Source of the DNA: Bryobacterales bacterium KBS 96
GTDB lineage: Bacteria; Acidobacteriota; Terriglobia; Bryobacterales; Bryobacteraceae
Length of the DNA: 64,000 bases
NCBI GenBank assembly: GCA_000381625.1
Contig: KB906767.1
Location: 35,289 to 99,288, forward strand
Direction: 5' to 3'
The position numbers were made by a program, and so were the translations under genes. The notes under the pieces are model-generated. The model was not told where the DNA came from and did not search any database. It saw nothing but the letters and a program-made list of their open reading frames with translations. Shown in pieces: positions 56,130-63,089 of this stretch. Within the stretch, counting starts at the first letter, position 1, and each line of letters opens with the position of its first letter.

Positions 56130-56780
56130 ATGACGTTCCAACTGTTTACTCCAGCCACATCCGAAAGTGACCTTCGTGCGACCATTTTGGGTTTGAAGCT
56201 GAGCAAAATTCTGACGCGGCGGCTGAGCGAGCCTGGGGCCGCGTTGCAAACTGCGCTGGCCGAGATCGAAACGTCGGGTTTGTTCCGCATTCTGTATATC
56301 GAAGTCAATTTCCCCGGCGAATCTCCACTTCAGGCGTCGTTCGGCGCACTCTCGAGCGACGAGGCGCGGTTGATTCAGGCAAGCTATCGGAACAGGACCG
56401 TTACGGTTTGCATCATGGCCGAGCCGGCGATTGAAAGCGGATTCGAATCGCTCGAGTTGTTCCTCGACTATGCTGCCCAGCAGATTGGCCTGTCGGCGGC
56501 TCGCGCGGCGATTCGTTCCGAAAATCAAACCCTCGACGCCGAATTACGTATCTCGCGAGAGTCCCTTACCCTCGGGAAATTGATGGCTCGCGCAACGGCG
56601 CTGATCTCAGCGCGCGGCTTGACAACGCAGCAGGCTCAAGACTTTCTCGTAGCCACTAGCGTTCGGACCGGCAAGCCGCTGGTTACGGTGGCGGAAGAAT
56701 TACTGTTGGCCGTTTCGCTGCCGATTACGAACCATGGAAAGCGCCGCCCTGCTCCAGCAAGGCCGGGATGGGCTGCGTAA
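56130..56780 (+). CDS. ANTAR-domain protein
   Basis: A 216-residue protein. The C-terminal about 60 residues (LGKLMARATALISARGLTTQQAQDFLVATSVRTGKP) match the ANTAR RNA-binding module, which prevents terminator formation in target leaders. The N-terminal about 130 residues form a mixed alpha/beta domain that I do not recognise and could be a sensor. The ATG at 56130 has AAGGAG seven bases upstream. No target leader is visible nearby. Confidence 0.75.
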   Translation: MTFQLFTPATSESDLRATILGLKLSKILTRRLSEPGAALQTALAEIETSGLFRILYIEVNFPGESPLQASFGALSSDEARLIQASYRNRTVTVCIMAEPAIESGFESLELFLDYAAQQIGLSAARAAIRSENQTLDAELRISRESLTLGKLMARATALISARGLTTQQAQDFLVATSVRTGKPLVTVAEELLLAVSLPITNHGKRRPAPARPGWAA

Positions 56781-56827
56781 CAAGACCCTCGTGGCTGCAG
56801 GCTCTCAGCCCAATGTCACTGAGTTTT

Positions 56828-56937
56828 GTGGGGTAGACGCCCCGCCTGCGCGCGGCTCCCAGCCGCGCTCTTCGGATATTGCAGAATTGTCGAGGAGGCG
56901 GGCGGGGCGCCCGGCGTAGGCCAAGGGCCTGCCCCAC
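56828..56937. repeat. Composite BIME-like inverted repeat
   Basis: The outer arms GTGGGG (56828-56833) and CCCCAC (56932-56937) can pair, as can the inner GCCCCGCCTGC region with GGCGGGCGGGGC. A separate hairpin GCGCGGCT/AGCCGCGC lies inside. It sits between the ANTAR gene and the minus-strand gene, whose tails converge here. Confidence 0.65.
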
Positions 56938-57028
56938 GAACAAAGCCCGAGCCTGGGGAAACTAAGTAATATTAGACCCTCAGCCTGCAAGCGTCGATAC
57001 TCGTCTCGACGAGCATTTCGCGAAGAAC

Positions 57029-58894
57029 TCACCAGATATACTGCTTCGCTTCGTCGCGGCGCTGGTAGCTGTCGAGGACGTGCACCACCCGAAGCTTCTT
57101 CAGTTTCGACGGCGATAGCTGGCCAAGCGGAATGTAGGCAATTTGCCGGTTCACGCGCGCCGCTAGTTTGCGGAACATGCTGCGCGGCGGTTTCGCCGCG
57201 ACGTAAACAACGTACCGGTCCACGGAGTAATCCAGCGCCGCCATCAGCAGGCGTTCCGCTTTCGTTTCCGCCATCTCGTAATCCGGATCTTGCCAGACGT
57301 CGAATAGACGCCGCGGCGGCAGTGTCATCATCAATCCGCCATATTCGGCGCGTCCAATGCCCGGTCCCACCACGTGCTCAAACGGGTGTGTCGAGTAGAA
57401 CGCCATGTCGGATTCGTTCTGATGTTCGCCAAGCCAGGTTGTCAGGTATGTGTACCGGTCCCGCCGGTCTTCATCGAAGATCACAACCACGGCTCCGACC
57501 TCGCCCGAGTATTTAGCGAGCTGGCGAACGTAAATTTTCCCCTCGTGCCAGCGTCGAATGGTTTCACGCAGGTCGATGCCGTCGTGCAGCGACGCGACGA
57601 ACTCCTCTGTGTGCGACCGTTCTTCCGAGAGCATCGTCTTCGCATACTGCTTGAGAAAGCGTCCGTAGTTTTCGATAACGATGTCTTCCGGAGGATACGA
57701 ACAAATCGCCGTGCTGTCGGTTTTGCTGGCCCATTCGCCTTTGAACTTCTCGCGCTTCCGGCTGTTGAACTTGGACGGGCGCAGCATCTGTTTCATGCGG
57801 GGCAGGCGTCGCCGGATGCGGAGCCGGCGCGTGTTGATCCATACTTCCTCGCCGGAAAGGTTGAGCGTCTCAAGCGGCGGATCTTCGGTCTGCTGCACGC
57901 CGTAGCGGTTCGCGATCTGCCACACTTCGTAGGCGTAGTTGTCATCCACCAGCGAACGCGCGCCAAGCGCCAGGTCGTAAACACTCGGCACAAGGTGGCC
58001 TTCGAGCATAGCCAGATTGCGAGTGAACTTGGCGAGCCCGCGCCGCTGCCAGGAACTGATACTGTCGCCGGTGTTGATGCCATACTCTCGCTCCGCATCC
58101 TTCAAAAGCGCGAGCTGCCAGGCTGGACGGTCCAGTTCGAATTTCGCAAGATCCCGATCCCGAAGAGCGTCGTACCGCTCTTGATAGTACGGCGCTTCCG
58201 AGGTCACTTCGGCAAGGCAGTCCGGATGCAGATTGAATAGTTCAGCATCGCCGAACAGCCGGACACGCGGCGCCGGAGGTGGTTCCTGCGGCAGTTCCAT
58301 GGCATCCAGCAAGGGATCGAGCAGATTCAGCGAAACGACCACAAGCACATCGGCCAGCGGATCGGCGCCTTGCAGCTTCCAGGCCATCGCGTTGGCATGC
58401 GTTTCGAGAGCGGAAGTGCGCTGGGCCGGGTGAACGCGATAGGCCTCTACGTAGCGCTCCATCCCAATGAATTCGACCGAATACGGCTCGGGATACGTGT
58501 CCGGCAAGTGCGGCTTGTCGTGTGTAGCGGGTTCGAGGAATACGGTTTCGGACCCGATTTCGCTTGCGCTTCGAACGGCTTCCACAAACGCATCGGCGGG
58601 TTCAACGGGAATATACGTCGCGCGTTCCTCGTCCTCGCGCTCCGGGATCACCACTACCGACATCTGAGGCAGACGGGCCGCGGCTCTCTCGTATGCGTTC
58701 TCGAGTGAGCCCGGCAATTCCACGGCGACAACGGCCGGACGGCGCGCCAGAATGTACCGGCGCACGCGCCAGGCAAATTCGATCCGGCCCGGAACAACCG
58801 GTAAATACGTGATGCGGCCGCGTACAAGCGCGCCCGCCTCAATCGGGTCTTGTCGAAGCGCAGGCACAGTGATCCTAGCCCGAATATCGCACAT
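57029..58894 (-). CDS. Conserved-looking 621-residue protein of unknown function
   Basis: The N-terminal half has RITYLPVVPGRIEFAWRVRR and RRPAVVAVELPGSLENAYERA, an alpha/beta pattern with a VAVELP strand. The middle is rich in charged helices, and the C-terminus carries HPFEHVVGPGIGRAEYGGL and LMAALDYSVDRYVVYVAAKPP. There are no membrane segments, signal peptide or catalytic motif that I recognise. A loose similarity of the N-terminus to the DUF5682 idea of proteins is too weak to claim. The ATG at 58894 has no clear ribosome site. The gene stands alone. Confidence 0.6.
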   Translation of the reverse strand: MCDIRARITVPALRQDPIEAGALVRGRITYLPVVPGRIEFAWRVRRYILARRPAVVAVELPGSLENAYERAAARLPQMSVVVIPEREDEERATYIPVEPADAFVEAVRSASEIGSETVFLEPATHDKPHLPDTYPEPYSVEFIGMERYVEAYRVHPAQRTSALETHANAMAWKLQGADPLADVLVVVSLNLLDPLLDAMELPQEPPPAPRVRLFGDAELFNLHPDCLAEVTSEAPYYQERYDALRDRDLAKFELDRPAWQLALLKDAEREYGINTGDSISSWQRRGLAKFTRNLAMLEGHLVPSVYDLALGARSLVDDNYAYEVWQIANRYGVQQTEDPPLETLNLSGEEVWINTRRLRIRRRLPRMKQMLRPSKFNSRKREKFKGEWASKTDSTAICSYPPEDIVIENYGRFLKQYAKTMLSEERSHTEEFVASLHDGIDLRETIRRWHEGKIYVRQLAKYSGEVGAVVVIFDEDRRDRYTYLTTWLGEHQNESDMAFYSTHPFEHVVGPGIGRAEYGGLMMTLPPRRLFDVWQDPDYEMAETKAERLLMAALDYSVDRYVVYVAAKPPRSMFRKLAARVNRQIAYIPLGQLSPSKLKKLRVVHVLDSYQRRDEAKQYIW

Positions 58895-59194
58895 CGTAAG
58901 GCCGTTGCACGGCGAATTGAAGGTTGCCGCCGGATTATGCGGAGGGCGGCTTGCGAGGCCGTCGCAGATCGGGCATCCAATGTCACTTGCTTAGGAACAA
59001 AGCGAAGCACAGTGGCGGAACGCGCTGAAACTGAGCCGGGACCCTGAGCGACCCCAAGACGAAGCCGGTACGATTCGCTTCGATGCAGGACAACTTCGGG
59101 CGCCTTCAGAGGACGGAGAGCGTATGGTACGAAGTGAATTATTGACAGATGGCGAGGCATGCCTCGCCCCCGCTATAGTCTCGAACGCGCGCCT
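58895..59194. other. Intergenic region with a palindromic repeat
   Basis: About 300 bp between the 621-residue protein and the Rhs remnant. It contains GGCATGCC palindrome copy 4 (59151-59168). No gene, promoter or RNA signature was seen. Confidence 0.4.
59151..59168. repeat. Perfect 18-bp palindrome, GGCATGCC family copy 4
   Basis: GGCGA and TCGCC arms flank the GGCATGCC core. It lies between the 621-residue protein gene and the Rhs remnant. Confidence 0.85.
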
Positions 59195-59760
59195 TCAGTG
59201 CCGAGCACTTCCTGTTTGCCGGCGAGATCGAGCCCAGCAGCGTGTAGACGCATTTCTTGAGCGCGCCCGCCCCTCTGCGTCGTAGGAAAGGATTGTTGTT
59301 GTCGAGATGCCGGTTGTTACTTTCGCCAGCCGCCCCGTCCCGTACGAGATGTTCGCGCTGTCGTAGCTATAGGACACCGTCGGAGAATCGCCAGGTAAGC
59401 GCTCCCCGGCACGGCGGCACAGTTGCCTCCCTGCGTCGCATAATTCCCCGTGAAATAGATCTTCTGGGTGACCCGGTTCAACGCATCGTAGCTGTAGCAG
59501 GTTTGCCGCCCCATGTTGTCGTCCCGCCACACCATGTTGCCCGCGGCATCGTAGCGGTAATTGATCGTCCCGCTCTCCGGATCACCGCCCACAACAACCG
59601 CCCCACCGAATCGTATCCGAAGCTTCGGGTCTCGCTGCCTTGCGTCACCTGCGTGAGATCCCCCAGGACATCGTATTGATAGCTGATCGTGTAGTCCAAC
59701 CCGCTGGGGTCTTCGACCACTTTCGTAAGTGTCCTAATTCCCCAGGACCCGCGCCACGGT
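59195..59760 (-). pseudogene. Frameshifted Rhs/YD-repeat remnant
   Basis: YD-type repeats are spread over three frames in order: DYTISYQYDVLGDLTQVTQG and FGYDSVGRLLWAV; then INYRYDAAGNMVWRDDNMGR and YSYDALNRVTQKIYF; then VSYSYDSANISYGTGRL and ILSYDAEGR. Frame changes lie near 59590 and 59395. It is the last piece of the Rhs array and has no intact start, so it is a decayed Rhs core. Confidence 0.8.
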
Positions 59761-59763
59761 GAC

Positions 59764-59800
59764 GTGTCACTATTTAGCCGGTGCCGAAGGCACCGTCCGG
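59764..59800. repeat. Rhs-module boundary repeat, copy 1
   Basis: GTGTCAC, then CCGGTGC-CGAAG-GCACCGTCCGG. The same order appears at 62666-62705 with substitutions. It lies just downstream of the immunity-type gene at 59803-60036 and contains the hairpin CGGTGCC/GGCACCG. Confidence 0.7.
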
Positions 59801-59802
59801 CC

Positions 59803-60036
59803 TTACGCACTCGGATGACCGGCGCCTCCGATGTGGCTAGGCCGTGCGATGCTTGCCCAAACTGCACATCCGAGCGACACCGCTCCCAGAGCCGTTGGCA
59901 AAACGCCGTATAGCATGCGGCTGGTAGAAAGGTAGGATTCGCCGACCGATCCCGGTACAAGCAGCAGTGAGCTTAGGCCGTAAAGCAGCAGGAAAATACC
60001 GTCGCTGCCGAGCAACCAGATCATGAATATGCGCAT
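59803..60036 (-). CDS. Candidate immunity protein, two-helix membrane protein
   Basis: A 77-residue protein beginning MRIFMIWLLG, with two hydrophobic helices (IFLLLYGLSSLLLVPG and LPTALGAVSLGCAVWA). The ATG is 13 bases after the stop of the Rhs module 60050-60868, with a strong AGGAGG in the gap. Location and size fit the immunity partner of the Rhs tip; membrane immunity would suit an effector acting at the envelope. The function is inferred from position only. Confidence 0.6.
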   Translation of the reverse strand: MRIFMIWLLGSDGIFLLLYGLSSLLLVPGSVGESYLSTSRMLYGVLPTALGAVSLGCAVWASIARPSHIGGAGHPSA

Positions 60037-60049
60037 ACCTCCTCCTGCC

Positions 60050-60868
60050 TTACTGGACACAGTTCCCCGTATTTCGGTCGATTAGACAATTCTGATGCGA
60101 TTTGCTCGGAGTTTCTTTGTTTTGGTCTTGGTGAGGATAATTGTCTGCCGCTCGATTGATCAAAAGCTCGAAGAGCAAGTTCGGTGTCATTGAGAGCGGT
60201 CCCTTATTTTGGATCGCGTTGCCCTGAATCAGTCCCGCGATGCAGAAGGTAGCGCAGTTCTGCCTCGTTACGTCATAGCTTGGTGCCTTGCCGTTCGCAG
60301 CAGCCTCGGCTATGCGTTTCATCCAAGCATCCAAAGCGGCCGTGTCCGCTTCCGAGGTCTTGAAATAATTCATTCGCACCGTACTGGGATCCTGTCCCTC
60401 AACCTTCGCAGCCATGTCCGCCAATTGCTTATAAGAGGCATCCGTTGGAACACCGTTGGCCCCAAACTGCACCTTGAAGTTGGCATCAACCCAATTGACT
60501 GCACCCGCCCCGAAAGGTTTATTACCGCCCTCCGGCCCGAACCTCGCGTACTGTACCGTGCCATCCTTATGAACGGACATAATCCCTTCGTGGCCGCCCA
60601 TGGGGACTTGCTTCGAGAAATTCACGGCTATTGCGTCACGACCATCAGGGTCCGTGAACGCTAACGGATTATTCATGGCGTAGGAGTACATGTTCCAACG
60701 CTGCGGATTTATGATGTGGAGCGGAGTCGCCGTAATCGGGTCGGTACTTGTAAACCGTCCCAGAGCCGAGCCGTAGTATCTGGCTCCAAAGTAATCGAGA
60801 CTTGTCTCCTGATCCCGTTCTTTGGCGGTGAACCGTGTACATCGCTCACCTCGAGTTCTGCTAATCAA
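60050..60868 (-). CDS. Orphan Rhs tip module with an NC-type papain-like C-terminal domain
   Basis: A 272-residue fragment. It opens in the Rhs core (FTAKERDQETSLDYFGARYY, then RFTSTDPI) and ends the core at DPDGRD; a new about 195-residue tip follows. The tip has GGHEGIMSVHKDG and, later, SYDVTRQNCATFC, an order similar to permuted papain-like (NlpC/P60, LRAT-type) enzymes with a His and an NC motif. The N-terminal translocation part of Rhs is missing. It is followed by a two-helix protein gene, a typical toxin-immunity order. Confidence 0.7.
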   Translation of the reverse strand: MISRTRGERCTRFTAKERDQETSLDYFGARYYGSALGRFTSTDPITATPLHIINPQRWNMYSYAMNNPLAFTDPDGRDAIAVNFSKQVPMGGHEGIMSVHKDGTVQYARFGPEGGNKPFGAGAVNWVDANFKVQFGANGVPTDASYKQLADMAAKVEGQDPSTVRMNYFKTSEADTAALDAWMKRIAEAAANGKAPSYDVTRQNCATFCIAGLIQGNAIQNKGPLSMTPNLLFELLINRAADNYPHQDQNKETPSKSHQNCLIDRNTGNCVQ

Positions 60869-61145
60869 ACCGCACTTTGAGATCAGGGCGATTCATCTCA
60901 TCTGCATTATTTCGATAATATTGAGCGAGTTCTACCCCACACCAAGGACAATACCGGAACAGAACATCAGATACAAATGCCAAAGGGCTAGAGTATCCCT
61001 CTGGCGGAGAGCAACCGACATCGGCGGCCCTATGCTGAAAAACAAAATCCCATTGCCCATCATCGGCGCGGACAGCAAAAACTGCGAATCCGCGATTACC
61101 GGCTTCACCAAAATGATCCCTGAATGGAAGGCAACACCACTTCAT
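60861..61145 (-). CDS. Candidate immunity protein with CPWCG motif
   Basis: A 94-residue protein from ATG 61145, 13 bases after the stop of the Rhs module 61159-62568. It carries Cys pairs (KWCC near the N-terminus, YCPWCGVELAQYY near the C-terminus) that could bind zinc. An in-frame TTG at 61181 would overlap the Rhs stop. It is probably the immunity partner of that Rhs tip; the family is unknown. Its stop overlaps the next Rhs module. Confidence 0.6.
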   Translation of the reverse strand: MKWCCLPFRDHFGEAGNRGFAVFAVRADDGQWDFVFQHRAADVGCSPPEGYSSPLAFVSDVLFRYCPWCGVELAQYYRNNADEMNRPDLKVRFD

Positions 61146-61158
61146 ATGTCTCACCAAC

Positions 61159-62568
61159 TCACTTAAAAAATTTTGTGACAAATTCTGTAGCTGCTGGTAG
61201 AAATCTCATCTCTGTACCCGCCGTGCCACCCATCATAGTCGTGCTAGTTCTCACTAGCCCAGCCCTGTCAAGAAGGTTGATTAAAGCTTTGGGAATCTCG
61301 GCGGTATATAACTGTGTTGGTCCCGAGGCGGGTACTGAATTCGCCAGTGCTTCTGCTGCATCGCCGGTTGCCGTTGAAAGGGCTCGGCCCGCCTGTGGGC
61401 TGCCTGAGAGCCGGGCGAAAACCCTGACCGTTGGCCCACCCGAGTTTGCAGCGGCCTCTAGTGCGCTCCGGCTCACGGCTCCGCGTGCCCCATAGACAAG
61501 AGACTCTCCAATGCTTCGTGTGAACAGGCCGTTCAGAAGAGAGCTCACCCCTTTTCCGATGCCTGCGGCGAGCAACATGTGCTCGGATGTATCCTGCATC
61601 GACGCTTCGCGGTAAGGAGATCGTTCCCCGTTCGGACCGAGAATATTGATTACTCCTCCATCGTTGACAAACATCTGACCGATGTCGTTTACCGTGAATT
61701 GCTGGGCAGTAATGTTCCCGTTCTGATCGACTCCCGCTGCGTCACAGCCTCCCCCGGTGCCATCATCAGCAGGTCCGTTGTTGGTCTGCACGCACTTGAG
61801 TCCACTCGGATCAACATTGCTCAGTGGATTGTTTCGAACGTAACTGTAGAGATTCCAGCTTTGTGGGTTAGCCGGGTCCTGATCCATCAGTAGGATGTCC
61901 GGGCTGGTGAACCTGCCCTGAGCCGAACTCATGTACCTAGCGCCGAAAAAGTCTAGGCTTGTTTCCGAATCCCGTTCTTTGCCGGTGAACTTCTGATTCA
62001 CGAAGTCAAACGTTCCGAACGTGCCATCCCGCCCGCCGCTATTCGCCTGTATCTCCTCGCCGAACGGAATGTAATCGTGCCGTGAAACCGTATTGCCGTT
62101 CTCGTCCGTCACCAAGCGAGTCGAGCCCAAATGGTCCGTGCTTAGAAAGCACGTGTGGCACGGAGGAACCGAAGTCGCGCCGGACGAATACTCCGCCACA
62201 AGCTTTCCGCCGATATCGTACACGTACACGGTTTGCAATCCCGTCGAAACAGCCTTCATCACGCGCTGGCCGTCGCCGTCATAGGTGTACGTGACCGTGC
62301 CGATTCCCGGTTGTGCCGCGCTCGTAATGCGATTCTCCGCATCATAGCTAAGATTGCTGCCCGCCACCAACAACTGATTGCCCGCCAAATCGTAAGAGCC
62401 CGTGCCGATTCGATTCGCCGTATTGAAGATCCCCGATGGCGTCTGCGAGCAGTAGTTCGCCACCGGCGCCGCTCCGTTAGGAGCGATCCCCGGCCATCCG
62501 CACAGCCACATATTGCTGTACTGATCATAGGCAAAATAACGCGACCACCCGCCGTTGTCCACTACCAC
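61159..62568 (-). CDS. Rhs core with variable C-terminal tip, 5' truncated
   Basis: A 469-residue frame. YD repeats (GSYDLAGNQLL, LSYDAENRITSA, YTYDGDGQRV) lead into the conserved Rhs core: STDHLGSTRLVTDENGN, PFGEEI, NQKFTGKERDSETSLDFFGARY, then SYVRNNPLSNVDPSGL. A tip of about 210 residues follows, with an Ala-rich linker and the end YTAEIPKALINLLDRAGLV. The tip is not a fold that I recognise. The frame opens at a GTG right after a stop codon, so the N-terminal part is lost. Confidence 0.75.
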   Translation of the reverse strand: MVVDNGGWSRYFAYDQYSNMWLCGWPGIAPNGAAPVANYCSQTPSGIFNTANRIGTGSYDLAGNQLLVAGSNLSYDAENRITSAAQPGIGTVTYTYDGDGQRVMKAVSTGLQTVYVYDIGGKLVAEYSSGATSVPPCHTCFLSTDHLGSTRLVTDENGNTVSRHDYIPFGEEIQANSGGRDGTFGTFDFVNQKFTGKERDSETSLDFFGARYMSSAQGRFTSPDILLMDQDPANPQSWNLYSYVRNNPLSNVDPSGLKCVQTNNGPADDGTGGGCDAAGVDQNGNITAQQFTVNDIGQMFVNDGGVINILGPNGERSPYREASMQDTSEHMLLAAGIGKGVSSLLNGLFTRSIGESLVYGARGAVSRSALEAAANSGGPTVRVFARLSGSPQAGRALSTATGDAAEALANSVPASGPTQLYTAEIPKALINLLDRAGLVRTSTTMMGGTAGTEMRFLPAATEFVTKFFK

Positions 62569-62665
62569 ATTGGATCAGATTTTCCCGAAATTCCAAATTC
62601 GTAAGTTCGTTGCCTGTCTATGCTCGTTGCCTGTCTATGAAAGTTAAACAGGCCCCCGAGGTGCC

Positions 62666-62705
62666 GTGTCACCATTCAAGCCGGTGCGCCAGCACCGTTC
62701 GGAGC
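62666..62705. repeat. Rhs-module boundary repeat, copy 2
   Basis: GTGTCAC followed by CCGGTGC-3/4-GCACCGTTCGG, matching copy 1 at 59764-59800. It lies just downstream of the immunity-type gene at 62721-63089. Confidence 0.7.
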
Positions 62706-62720
62706 AGTGAGCTGCGATTC

Positions 62721-63089
62721 CTATTTGCCGGACCAGCTTTTCTTTACTTCCTGAACTTTGCAGAACTCGCGCCAAGACGATGTCGTCAGCACATAAATAT
62801 GCTGATCGCCGGCAGGATTAGTCTCGACGAACTCTTCTGCGAGTGCGTTATTCGCCTTGACATATTCCGACCAATCTTGGTCCGGCAACTCATATCCGGA
62901 CATCTTGGCAGTCTCATATGAATCGGCCTTCACCCGAAAGATTTCGACTCCCAAAACCGCGACTTTGTTGGCGGTGCATTGTCTGATTGCTTCCAGTACT
63001 TCCGGAAAAGTAAATCCCAACTCACCGCCTACTGTTTTGCCATTCGAGAGCGAACTGATGCTCTTGATCGCTTCGATGTCGTTCGTCAT
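62721..63089 (-). CDS. Candidate immunity protein for the colicin E5-like Rhs tip
   Basis: A 122-residue soluble protein. The start ATG (63089-63087) overlaps the Rhs stop as ATGA, so it is translated with the toxin. It is acidic in the first half, with FTFPEVLEAIRQCTANKVAVLGVE. The family is not recognised; size and placement fit an immunity protein. Confidence 0.7.
   Translation of the reverse strand: MTNDIEAIKSISSLSNGKTVGGELGFTFPEVLEAIRQCTANKVAVLGVEIFRVKADSYETAKMSGYELPDQDWSEYVKANNALAEEFVETNPAGDQHIYVLTTSSWREFCKVQEVKKSWSGK

Noticed and set aside
57374..58240. A 288-codon plus-strand frame inside the 621-residue gene
   Set aside because: It starts without a ribosome site and lies wholly inside a longer frame with better composition. 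Neither is recognised, but the longer one is preferred.
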